Source: Leptolinea sp. UBA4782 (GTDB lineage Bacteria > Chloroflexota > Anaerolineae > Anaerolineales > Anaerolineaceae). Taken from it: DNA of 36,863 nt. The position numbers and the translations under genes are program-made. The notes beneath the pieces are model-generated. The model saw nothing but the letters and a program-made list of their open reading frames with translations, was not told the origin of the DNA and ran no database searches. The first letter of the stretch is position 1. Each line of letters opens with the position of its first letter. Shown piece by piece: positions 1 through 6,303 of the stretch. The stretch covers positions 1 to 36,863 of the forward strand of contig DHHC01000027.1 in assembly GCA_002403095.1 (NCBI GenBank), given 5' to 3'.

Positions 1-1
1 T

Positions 2-448
2 GATTTCAGCCTGGGTAGTTACCAGGGGGAGCCTTTCCGCCTTTCTGACCTGAAAGGTAATTTCAATGTGCGGCTCGTTTTCAACCGCGGCTTTGTTTGA
101 CCATTCTGCCAGCGGCACATGGCGCAGTTGCGCCAGGACTACGCAGAATTTGAAAGCCGGAACACCCGCATTGTGGTGGTGGGGCCGGAGCAGCCCGAAG
201 CCTTTATCGATTACTTCAGCAAGAATGACCTGCCCTTCACCGGGCTGCCCGACCCCTCTGCCAGCGTGCTCAAGCTGTATGGGCAGGAAGTGAACCTGTT
301 CAAGCTCGGGCGCATGCCTGCCCAGGTGATCGTTGACCGGGCTGGTGTGGTGCGCTTCGTGCACTACGGGCACTCAATGTCTGATATTCCTGAGAACAGC
401 GAGCTGTTCGGACTGCTGGATGAAATCAATGTAGCCAGTGGAGAATAA
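2..448 (+). CDS. Selenocysteine-containing peroxiredoxin-like (redoxin) protein, 5'-partial
   Basis: The reading frame from base 2 gives a thioredoxin-fold redoxin: a GEPFRLSDLKGNF stretch, then LVFNRGFV, a TGA codon at 98-100, and PFCQRHMAQLRQDY. In AhpC/TSA-type redoxins this position is the redox-active Cys of a FVCPFC (CxxC) motif, so the TGA stands exactly where Cys is expected and would give a UxxC motif. Homology is continuous in the same frame on both sides, down to the TAA at 446-448. Later blocks (VVVGPEQPEAF, KLGRMPAQVIVD) fit the family fold. TGA acts as a normal stop elsewhere here, so a changed genetic code is unlikely. A naive gene caller would start at ATG 119 and lose the active site. 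The role is likely thiol/selenol-dependent peroxide or disulfide reduction in the cytoplasm. The N-terminus lies outside the window. The alternative is a nonsense mutation at the one codon where Sec would make sense. Confidence 0.82.
98..136 (+). promoter_or_regulatory. Candidate bacterial SECIS element with its UGA
   Basis: Downstream of the in-frame TGA (98-100), bases 120-125 (TGGCGC) pair perfectly with 130-135 (GCGCCA) around a 4-base loop AGTT (126-129). The loop begins 25 bases after the TGA, within the 16-37 base range usual for bacterial SECIS elements, and carries the expected early loop G followed by T. A weaker hairpin (TGCC 107-110 with GGCA 114-117) precedes it. Whether SelB recognises it is inference. 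Confidence 0.7.
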
Positions 449-451
449 CGG

Positions 452-550
452 ATGAGCATGTTAGTTGTAGAGCTTTATCACAACGCAGACCAGCGGCAAC
501 AACTGGCGCCGGTTTTGGATGGGCAAACGCGCCTGAGTTCCATTCCCTGA
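452..550 (+). CDS. Possible 32-residue small ORF
   Basis: Three bases after the redoxin stop, an ATG at 452 with GGAG at 440-443 opens a 32-codon frame (starting MSMLVVELYHNADQ) that ends at TGA 548-550. It is in frame with the Cys-rich gene that starts at 563. I recognise no family. It may be a translated leader or small peptide, a decayed N-terminal extension, or chance. Confidence 0.25.
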   Translation: MSMLVVELYHNADQRQQLAPVLDGQTRLSSIP

Positions 551-565
551 TACAATTCCTTCGTG
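551..565 (+). promoter_or_regulatory. Extended -10 box next to a GTG start (possible leaderless mRNA)
   Basis: TACAAT at 551-556 is preceded by TGA at 548-550, matching an extended -10 (TGn). Exactly 6 bases separate it from the GTG at 563, and no Shine-Dalgarno sequence is present. Transcription would begin at or near the start codon. No good -35 box is visible. Confidence 0.4.
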
Positions 566-1252
566 CAACAACCTGACCTCAACATCCTCCAGCTGTATGA
601 CCGCTTTGATGCACCAGTGTGTGCAGTGGATTGCGGCCAAATGTGCGCACCGCATAACCCCTCAGGCAAACCCTTCTGCTGCGACATCTGCGCGGCGGTA
701 CCCGTGGCATACAACCAGGAATGGGGTTACCTGCAAGCACACACCAACCTGTGGCACCCCTGGCGGGGTGACGAGTGCACTGCCGAACCTCAGGATCCCG
801 AAGCGATGCGTAAAGACACCCCGGAACACATGTGCCTGCTGGCCTGCCTGGGACCGGAGCATTGCCAGCGCGAGTATCGTACCGTCAGCTGCCGGCAGTT
901 CCCCTTCTTCCCGTACATCACCGCAGACGACCGTTTTATCGGGCTGGCGTACCACTGGGATTTTGAACCGTACTGCTGGGTGATCAGCCGCCTGGGCGAG
1001 GTGACCCGCCGGTACCGGGACGAGTTTATTTCGACCTATGATGCGCTGTTTGCCCAATGGCAGGAAGATTACGAAAGCTACTACTTTCTCTCGGAAGACA
1101 TGCGGGAGGAGTTCATCCGGCGGCGCCGGCGCATTCCCATATTGCACCGCAACGGGGGCGATTACCTGCTCAGCCCTAAAAGCGGGCGGTTGGAGAGGGT
1201 GGATGCCGGGACTTTCAGGAAATTCGGCCGCTATAAAGAAAACCCGGGATAA
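563..1252 (+). CDS. Cys-rich YkgJ-like (putative zinc or Fe-S binding) protein
   Basis: This 229-residue soluble protein has two cysteine clusters. The first holds C20, C24, C28, C39, C40 and C43 (CAVDCGQMC then KPFCCDIC). The second holds C72, C91, C95, C101 and C110, ending in SCRQFPFFPYI. The closing Cys-x-x-Phe-Pro pattern resembles YkgJ/Fli B-type cysteine-cluster proteins, which are thought to bind zinc or an Fe-S cluster. The C-terminal half is basic, with an RRRRR run. No signal peptide or membrane segment is seen. The start is the GTG at 563, six bases after a -10-like TACAAT, with no ribosome binding site; no better ATG exists in frame near the conserved region. It follows a redox protein and converges on the HD-domain gene. 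The metal-binding role is inferred from the cysteine pattern; the exact function is unknown. Confidence 0.75.
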   Translation: MQQPDLNILQLYDRFDAPVCAVDCGQMCAPHNPSGKPFCCDICAAVPVAYNQEWGYLQAHTNLWHPWRGDECTAEPQDPEAMRKDTPEHMCLLACLGPEHCQREYRTVSCRQFPFFPYITADDRFIGLAYHWDFEPYCWVISRLGEVTRRYRDEFISTYDALFAQWQEDYESYYFLSEDMREEFIRRRRRIPILHRNGGDYLLSPKSGRLERVDAGTFRKFGRYKENPG

Positions 1253-1258
1253 CACAAT

Positions 1259-1864
1259 TCATTTTCCTGCCAATTCATGCATCTCAATTACGAGGTTTTC
1301 CAGCCTTTTCAATAAATCTTTGTTCACTCCGGCTGCCTGGAATGCCGATACCAACTCACGGTAATACCACAGCTGACCCTGCTTACCGACTTTGAACCTC
1401 GCCCAAACCGAATCACCAACCTTCTTTAAGTCCCGCACAATCGCATTGGCGTTATCCACCTTATCCGCCAGGCTGACGAGCAGAAGTTCGGGTGTAACCT
1501 CACCGCTCTTGATATGGGCGAGATAGCGGTCTTTGCGCACCTGCCAGGGCTCTTTCTGCCCGCCGCGGAAATCGAAAGGAGTGTCACTGCAAAGCTGCAC
1601 GATCTCCTGTACTTTCAGGCTGAACTTTTCACCGATCTGATCTGCTGTGATCTTATCGGATGCATCCTCCAGGGCATCGTGCAGCAGGGCGGCAATAGCT
1701 TGATCCTCATCCCCACCATGGTACATCACCAGGCTGCACACCGAAAGCAGGTGCGCCATGTAGGGGGTGCCTGTGCCTTTGCGCATTTGAGTGTGGTGCA
1801 GGTCGTACGCCAGCTGTAGTGCTTCTGCAAATTTGGGGGTGAGATATGATTGATGTTGTTCCAT
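1259..1864 (-). CDS. HD-domain phosphohydrolase, SpoT/MESH1-like
   Basis: The N-terminal two thirds match the HD hydrolase domain of RelA/SpoT proteins: AYDLHHTQMRKGTGTPYMAH (metal-binding His), then AALLHDALED (the HD pair) and LADKVDNANAIVRDL. With about 201 residues and no synthetase, TGS or ACT domain it is a stand-alone enzyme of the small alarmone hydrolase type, so it may hydrolyse (p)ppGpp or a related nucleotide. The specific substrate is inference. The frame extends to an ATG at 1903, but the ATG at 1864 has GAGGG about five bases upstream and begins just before the conserved domain, so I prefer it. It converges on the Cys-rich gene (6-base gap), and its upstream region contains the first copy of the 34-bp direct repeat. 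Confidence 0.85.
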   Translation of the reverse strand: MEQHQSYLTPKFAEALQLAYDLHHTQMRKGTGTPYMAHLLSVCSLVMYHGGDEDQAIAALLHDALEDASDKITADQIGEKFSLKVQEIVQLCSDTPFDFRGGQKEPWQVRKDRYLAHIKSGEVTPELLLVSLADKVDNANAIVRDLKKVGDSVWARFKVGKQGQLWYYRELVSAFQAAGVNKDLLKRLENLVIEMHELAGK

Positions 1865-1951
1865 GGTCCCTCTTTCTTCGATGATGTGGTTGATGAAATG
1901 CATATGTATGATAACAGTGATTAGCTAGGTTGTTTACAACGTACTTTGTAG

Positions 1952-1985
1952 CTATGATTATTCCCGGTTATTAGGTAGAATACAG
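1952..1985. repeat. 34-bp direct repeat, left copy
   Basis: Starts with ctatgattattcccgg and ends with gtagaatacag. It is identical to 3038-3071 except for one base (t versus a after cccgg). The two copies bracket the RAYT gene and its REP-like repeats, about 1.09 kb apart. This copy lies upstream of the HD-domain gene. Confidence 0.85.
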
Positions 1986-2011
1986 ACACAAGGCACTCAT
2001 TGAAGATCAGC

Positions 2012-2070
2012 GTCATTCTTTGCCACCAGCACCCTACACCAAAGTTTTTGTAGAGTGTGTTCATAACACA
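2012..2070. repeat. REP-like sequence upstream of RAYT
   Basis: tcattctttgccaccagcac followed by cctac resembles the right ends of the two repeat units at 2704-2805 and 2902-3002. It is followed by an imperfect pair around 2034-2052 (CTACA/TGTAG) and by the palindrome TGTGTT-CAT-AACACA at 2056-2070, which has the same layout as the palindromes downstream of the transposase gene. Confidence 0.6.
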
Positions 2071-2086
2071 TCAACATTTTTGGTTA

Positions 2087-2101
2087 TACAATATCCTCAT
2101 G
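2087..2101 (+). promoter_or_regulatory. -10-like TACAAT six bases before the RAYT start
   Basis: TACAAT at 2087-2092 lies exactly 6 bases before the ATG at 2099, the same spacing as at 551-563. No ribosome binding site is visible, so a leaderless transcript is plausible. Confidence 0.35.
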
Positions 2102-2641
2102 CCGGAATTTCGCAGATCATTCCTTCCAGGCGGGACATTCTTCTTTACAGTAGTAACTTATAAACGGCATCAAATTCTGACAAACCAAATCTCCCGTACA
2201 CTACTCCATTATGCCTTTCAAAATGTGAAAAACCGCTACCCATTTAGGGTAGATGCAATTTGCTTATTACCGAATCACCTACATTGCATATGGACTTTGC
2301 CTGAAGGAGACTCCAATTATGCCATGCGTTGGAAAGAGATAAAACGGATATTCTCCCGGCAATATGGCAGGCAGTTTGGATCCCCCGAAAAGAGAAATCA
2401 AAGCCGGGAAAAACGTCAGGAATCAACCGTGTGGCAAAGAAGGTATTGGGAACACACGATCCGGGATGAAAAAGACTTATCGATTCATGTTGAATACATT
2501 CATTACAATCCAGTTAAGCATGGTTTGGTGAACCGGGTCGCCGATTGGCAATGGTCAAGTTTTCACCGGTATGTTGCCATGGGATTTTATGATGCGTCAT
2601 GGGGTGGAGAATACAATCATACAGGCGAATTTGGAGAATAA
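2099..2641 (+). CDS. REP-associated tyrosine transposase (RAYT, Y1/IS200-like HUH)
   Basis: This 180-residue protein has the Y1 transposase layout: an RRSFLPGGTFFFTVVTYKR N-terminus, LLPNHLHCIWTLP with the metal-binding His pair (H60, H62), and YIHYNPVKHGLV with the catalytic-tyrosine region near residues 133-136, followed by W-W-SSFHRY. These are features of RAYT proteins, which nick and rejoin single-stranded DNA at REP hairpins. REP-like palindromes of the form GTGCGTT-CAT-AACGCAC lie on both sides, and another is at 17374-17404, so gene and substrate appear together. The ATG at 2099 is preferred to the earlier start at 2057 because homology begins there. RAYTs are usually single-copy and domesticated rather than freely mobile. 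The reading frame is intact. Confidence 0.93.
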   Translation: MPEFRRSFLPGGTFFFTVVTYKRHQILTNQISRTLLHYAFQNVKNRYPFRVDAICLLPNHLHCIWTLPEGDSNYAMRWKEIKRIFSRQYGRQFGSPEKRNQSREKRQESTVWQRRYWEHTIRDEKDLSIHVEYIHYNPVKHGLVNRVADWQWSSFHRYVAMGFYDASWGGEYNHTGEFGE

Positions 2642-2676
2642 ACCGATTGGTTCGTTGGCAATACGGTTTTTCTATG

Positions 2677-2693
2677 GTGCGTTCATAACGCAC
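2677..2693. repeat. REP palindrome downstream of RAYT
   Basis: GTGCGTT (2677-2683) and AACGCAC (2687-2693) form a perfect 7-bp inverted repeat around CAT. The arm and loop are nearly identical to the hairpin at 17374-17404 and are of the same type as 2056-2070 and 2860-2878. Confidence 0.75.
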
Positions 2694-2703
2694 TAAAAGA
2701 GTG

Positions 2704-2805
2704 GTGCGTTGGCAACTTGTTTACTGCATTACTTTCAGAAAAACTAAATCGGGTTCCTTGCGTTCATTAAGATAAATGCAATCTCAGTTGCCAACAGCAC
2801 CCTAC
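2704..2805. repeat. ~102-bp direct repeat unit 1 (BIME-like)
   Basis: The unit begins gtgcgttggcaacttgttta and ends gttgccaacagcaccctac. The ends are clearly related to the unit at 2902-3002; the middle is more diverged. The outer ends are inversely related (GTTGGCAAC versus GTTGCCAAC), so each unit can fold on itself. It lies in the 455-base stretch without genes between the RAYT and ECF genes. Confidence 0.7.
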
Positions 2806-2859
2806 GCAAGAGTGTGCCACCAGTTAATGCAAGGTGTTTTCGCAACGCAATTTTTGTAG

Positions 2860-2878
2860 GGTGCGTTCGCAACGCACC
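2860..2878. repeat. REP palindrome between the two direct repeat units
   Basis: GGTGCGTT (2860-2867) and AACGCACC (2871-2878) are a perfect 8-bp inverted repeat around CGC. It is preceded by TTGTAGG, the reverse complement of the cctac end of the neighbouring units, giving a head-to-head BIME arrangement. Confidence 0.75.
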
Positions 2879-2901
2879 AAAATTAATGCCCCCCGGGGTT
2901 G

Positions 2902-3002
2902 GTGTGTTGGCTACTTGTTTGCTGCATTGCTTCACAATGAATTAATCGCGATACAAAGCCTTCATTATGGATATGCAACATTCTTTGCCAACAGTACCCT
3001 AC
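2902..3002. repeat. ~101-bp direct repeat unit 2 (BIME-like)
   Basis: The unit begins gtgtgttggctacttgtttg and ends tttgccaacagtaccctac, matching unit 1 at both ends and in part internally (ttcatta, atgcaa). The rest of 2642-3096 holds only these repeats and the ECF upstream region. Short open frames here are not credible genes. Confidence 0.7.
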
Positions 3003-3037
3003 TCTCGCTTGGGATGCGTTAATCAGGCACCCCGCAA

Positions 3038-3071
3038 CTATGATTATTCCCGGATATTAGGTAGAATACAG
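3038..3071. repeat. 34-bp direct repeat, right copy, upstream of the ECF operon
   Basis: 33 of 34 bases match 1952-1985. It ends 25 bases before the ATG of the ECF ATPase and contains TAGAAT (3062-3067), a possible -10 box, so it may be promoter sequence duplicated when the RAYT block was acquired. Confidence 0.8.
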
Positions 3072-3096
3072 GTACACAATTGGAAATGATCATCCC

Positions 3097-4707
3097 ATGA
3101 CCGATGCCCAACCCCTGGTTGTAAGAGACCTCTCCTTCCAATACACCCGCCGCGACACCCCGGCGATCCAGTCCCTCAACTTCACCCTCAACCCGGGCGA
3201 GATCCTGCTCCTGGCAGGTTCTTCCGGCTGCGGCAAAACCACCCTGATACGCTGCATCAATGGACTGATCCCGCACGCGTACAGCGGTACCCTGCAGGGC
3301 GTGATCGAAATCTTCGGCAAGTCCATCCAGGAAATGTGCCTGGCTGAGATCTCAAACGAGATCGGTACCGTACTGCAGGACCCCGACCGACAGATCGTGG
3401 GCAGTTTTGTTTTAAATGAGGTTGCCTTTGGATTGGAAAACCTGGGGCTGCCGCGTGAAGAGATCTTCCAGCGGGTAAACGATGTGATGGATTACCTCAA
3501 TATCGGGTTCCTCAAAGACCGCGAAACCTTCCAGCTTTCGGGGGGTGAAAAACAAAAAGTCGCCCTGGCTGGGGTACTTGCCATGCGCCCGCGCATCCTG
3601 CTGCTGGATGAGCCGCTTGCCAGTCTCGACCCGGCTTCCGCCCGTGAAGCGCTTTCCATCTTCCGCAAGCTGGCAGACGATGGTATTTCGATTATCCTGG
3701 TGGAGCACCGCGTCGAAGACGTGCTGGCGATCCACCCTGAGCAGGTGCTTTACCTCGAGGACGGTAAACAGGTGTATTACGGGGACGCACCCGGCTTGCT
3801 GGAGTGCGTGGATTATTCCCAGATCAAGCTGCCGGCTACCATCGTGATGGAACGCTCGCGCGGTACACCAATGGAACCATTCACCTCGAGCCTGCAGGGC
3901 AAAGACGGGGAAGCGCTGGTCGAATTCGAAGATGTCCATTTCCGTTATAAAGAAGACCTGCCGGAAGTGCTGACCGGCGTGAATTGCACCATCCACAAGG
4001 GAGATATTATAGCCATCCTGGGGCATAACGGCGCCGGCAAGACCACCCTGGTGAAACATGCGCTCGGTCTGCTCAAGCCCACCAGCGGTACTGTGCGGCT
4101 TCAGGGGGCAGATACACGCAAGTCATCCATTGCCCAGAACGCCCATACCATTGGTTACGTCTTCCAGAGTCCAACCCAGATGCTGTTTGCCCAAACTGTG
4201 CGCTCCGAGCTGGCTTTCGGCCCCGAGAACCTGGGACACCCCAAGGAGCAAGTGGCGCAGGATACCGAATGGGCTATCAAGACCGTTCACCTGGAAGAAG
4301 AAATGGACATGCCGCCCCTGGCGCTTTCCTTCGGGCAGCAAAAGCGGGTGAGCATTGCTGCCATCCTGGCCATGCGCTCGCGCATCCTGATGATGGACGA
4401 GCCTACGGCCGGGCAGGATTACTGGAACTACATGGCATTCATGGATTCGATCCTGCAGATGCCGGGTTTTGATTCCATCCTGTTTATCACCCACGATGTT
4501 GACCTGGCTGTGGTATATGCCAACCGCATCCTGCTGGTTGATAAAGGCAAAATCATCGCTGACGGTAAACCCCATGAGGTGCTGGCTGAGGAAGAACGGC
4601 TGAATCAGGCGCGCATTCTGCCCACCTCTTTGCTAAAATTAAATTTGGAAAAGCTGCCCTTAACCGGACGGTTTATGCGGGCTGAAGCCCTGGCGCAGTT
4701 TGCCTGA
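3097..4707 (+). CDS. ECF transporter ATPase with two fused ATP-binding domains
   Basis: This 536-residue protein carries two complete ABC ATPase domains, corresponding to EcfA1 and EcfA2 fused in one chain. Domain 1 has Walker A GSSGCGKTT at 41-49, the signature LSGGEKQ near 147 and Walker B ILLLDEP near 168, followed by the LASLDPAS D-loop. Domain 2 has Walker A GHNGAGKTT at 309-317, a variant signature LSFGQQKR near 410 and MMDEPTAGQD near 432. The Q-loop segments (VLQDPDRQIVG and VFQSPTQMLFA) are typical of energy-coupling factor ATPases. It powers uptake with the S component and EcfT encoded next. The ATG at 3097 has only a weak ribosome binding site. A fused ATPase is the YkoD-type arrangement. 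The transported compound cannot be read from this subunit. Confidence 0.95.
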   Translation: MTDAQPLVVRDLSFQYTRRDTPAIQSLNFTLNPGEILLLAGSSGCGKTTLIRCINGLIPHAYSGTLQGVIEIFGKSIQEMCLAEISNEIGTVLQDPDRQIVGSFVLNEVAFGLENLGLPREEIFQRVNDVMDYLNIGFLKDRETFQLSGGEKQKVALAGVLAMRPRILLLDEPLASLDPASAREALSIFRKLADDGISIILVEHRVEDVLAIHPEQVLYLEDGKQVYYGDAPGLLECVDYSQIKLPATIVMERSRGTPMEPFTSSLQGKDGEALVEFEDVHFRYKEDLPEVLTGVNCTIHKGDIIAILGHNGAGKTTLVKHALGLLKPTSGTVRLQGADTRKSSIAQNAHTIGYVFQSPTQMLFAQTVRSELAFGPENLGHPKEQVAQDTEWAIKTVHLEEEMDMPPLALSFGQQKRVSIAAILAMRSRILMMDEPTAGQDYWNYMAFMDSILQMPGFDSILFITHDVDLAVVYANRILLVDKGKIIADGKPHEVLAEEERLNQARILPTSLLKLNLEKLPLTGRFMRAEALAQFA

Positions 4708-4762
4708 TGCTTGCATCCGGCCTACAGCTCGCAAAATACAGTGAGTTTAAAGGAGGATTGGT

Positions 4763-5311
4763 ATGAAAAAAGGTTCATTGTGGTCTTTCGGTACCCGCGC
4801 GGTGGTGTACGCTGCTATCGGTGCGGCATTGTACGGCGTGCTGTCGTGGGTGTTCAACTTCCTGCAGCTGCCGGCATCCGGTAATGTTGCGCTCCGGCCT
4901 GCCGTGGTGATCCCGCTTTTCTTCGGTATCACCTTTGGTCCCATCGTCGGTTTTATCACCGGCTTTCTGGGCAATATCATCGGGGACCTGCTCTCGGGCT
5001 ACGGCTTCTGGATCTGGTGGGACCTGGGTAACGGGCTGATCGGCCTGGTTGCCGGCCTGTGCGCCGGCATGATGGTCGATTACAAACGTGGGAAAGACAT
5101 TCTCATCGCGGAGATCTTTGTTGTGTTAGCCTGTGCCGTAGGTATGTTTGTTGCCTCGGTTTCAGAAATGTGGGTGTCCGGGCTCGATTTTGCAACAGCC
5201 ATGGCAACCACCTTCTTCCCAGCCTTCATCACCAACATCATCAATGGCTTGATCCTGACACCGCTGCTGATGCTGGCTTATGCTGCCGTACGCAGCCGCT
5301 CCGGCAGGTAA
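4763..5311 (+). CDS. ECF transporter S component (substrate-binding membrane subunit)
   Basis: This 182-residue hydrophobic protein has about six predicted membrane segments. The centre, RPAVVIPLFFGITFGPIVGF followed by ITGFLGNIIGDLLSGYGFW, is the recurrent S-component signature (related to the UPF0397 style). The start is ATG 4763 with a strong AGGAGG at 4751-4756. It lies between the fused ATPase and EcfT genes, so the three make a dedicated (group I-like) ECF importer. S components bind vitamins, vitamin precursors or metal ions; substrate residues are not conserved enough to name it here. Two SAM hydroxide adenosyltransferase genes follow in the operon, so a compound related to adenosine, methionine or SAM is a reasonable guess, but only that. 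Confidence 0.88.
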   Translation: MKKGSLWSFGTRAVVYAAIGAALYGVLSWVFNFLQLPASGNVALRPAVVIPLFFGITFGPIVGFITGFLGNIIGDLLSGYGFWIWWDLGNGLIGLVAGLCAGMMVDYKRGKDILIAEIFVVLACAVGMFVASVSEMWVSGLDFATAMATTFFPAFITNIINGLILTPLLMLAYAAVRSRSGR

Positions 5312-5326
5312 ACATGGCATTCTCAT

Positions 5327-5350
5327 CCGGGGCGGGGCATCCCGCCCCGG
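5327..5350. other. Perfect 10-bp hairpin between S component and ecfT
   Basis: CCGGGGCGGG (5327-5336) pairs with CCCGCCCCGG (5341-5350) around gcat. No T-run follows, so it is not a classic terminator. It could attenuate or stabilise the transcript between subunits, or be a mobile palindrome remnant. The S component and ecfT are 125 bases apart, unusually wide for this operon. Confidence 0.6.
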
Positions 5351-5436
5351 ACAAGTTGGAAAACAACGGGATTTCTTTGCTGGTTTAATTGCGGATTGAG
5401 CGTGATTGTGAACATCCGTTGAACAGGTGTTGAAGC

Positions 5437-6288
5437 ATGGTTGTCACATTCGGATATAAACAGCGCAATAGCCTCGTGGAGACATTTGATCCACGCGCCC
5501 GCTGGATCTTTTCGATCCTGTCGCTGTTTACGATTGTCAACTTCTGGGACATCCGTTTCCTGCTGTATTTTTTGCTGATATCCGTTGTTCAGTATTCTTT
5601 TACCAGGTTGACCTGGAAGGAAACCAAACGTGCCTGGCGGTTCATCTTCTTCCTGATGTTCATCATGATCTTCGTCAATACCATCGTCACCAGCGCGGGT
5701 ACCATCAGTGATGTAACTGCCAACCCGCATGTTCTTTTTGCCATCGAGAAACCGATTCGTTTCACGATGACAATAGAGCGGTTATGGTTCGCGTTGACCC
5801 AGGTGGTCAGGGTTTTATCCATCACTATGTTGTTCATCGTCGTTCCTTTTACAATGGACCCGCGCCAGTACGGCATCACTTTCAAAGGGATGGGGCTGGG
5901 CGACAAATTGGCATTCACAATGGACCTGGCGTTCCGGTTTGTGCCCACCCTGGCGCGTGATTTCGGCACCACCATGGATGCGCAAAAAGCGCGCGGGTAC
6001 GAGCTGGATAACCTGAAAGGCAACATCTTCAAGAAGATCGCCCGCATGGCGCCCATCATGATCCCGGTGACCATGAACTCCCTGTTAAGCGGCGAGGATA
6101 TGGTAAACGCCATGGACCTGCGCGGCTTCAGTACATCAGGCAAACGCACCTGGTTGTATACCTTGAAATACCGTAAACGAGACATTGCCCTGATCGCCTA
6201 CAGCGTGGTTGTGCTGATCATATCGATCATTCTCCCCAGGGTTTTTCACATCGGTGGTTTCTGGGTTCCGCCTTTCCTGATCCCTTGA
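5437..6288 (+). CDS. ecfT: ECF transporter transmembrane component EcfT
   Basis: This 283-residue membrane protein begins with FGYKQRNSLVETFDPRARW, the typical EcfT opening (LDPRxK-like), followed by four to five membrane helices. The coupling-helix region contains MDAQKARGYELDN, and a second conserved block, MVNAMDLRGFSTSGKR, carries the other Ala/Leu-Arg-Gly motif; these contact the two ATPase domains. LAFTMDLAFRFVPTLARDF is also a family block. Both Arg-Gly motifs are intact, so the protein should couple ATP hydrolysis to S-component toppling. The ATG at 5437 lacks a strong ribosome binding site. It is 15 bases upstream of the first SAM hydrolase gene, which suggests co-transcription. Confidence 0.93.
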   Translation: MVVTFGYKQRNSLVETFDPRARWIFSILSLFTIVNFWDIRFLLYFLLISVVQYSFTRLTWKETKRAWRFIFFLMFIMIFVNTIVTSAGTISDVTANPHVLFAIEKPIRFTMTIERLWFALTQVVRVLSITMLFIVVPFTMDPRQYGITFKGMGLGDKLAFTMDLAFRFVPTLARDFGTTMDAQKARGYELDNLKGNIFKKIARMAPIMIPVTMNSLLSGEDMVNAMDLRGFSTSGKRTWLYTLKYRKRDIALIAYSVVVLIISIILPRVFHIGGFWVPPFLIP

Positions 6289-6303
6289 TAAGGTAAAAAC
6301 TAT

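Noticed and set aside
548..550. Second in-frame TGA as a selenocysteine codon joining the 452 ORF to the Cys-rich gene
   Set aside because: No stable hairpin follows at SECIS distance, the upstream peptide has no recognised homology, and the Cys-rich protein looks complete from 563 onward.
662..1255. 197-codon minus-strand open frame opposite the Cys-rich gene
   Set aside because: Antisense to a credible Cys-rich gene; composition and lack of motifs mark it as a shadow.
2834..3022. Small ORF over the repeat block before the ECF genes
   Set aside because: It spans REP-like palindromes and repeat unit 2, so its sequence is set by the repeats and not by coding.
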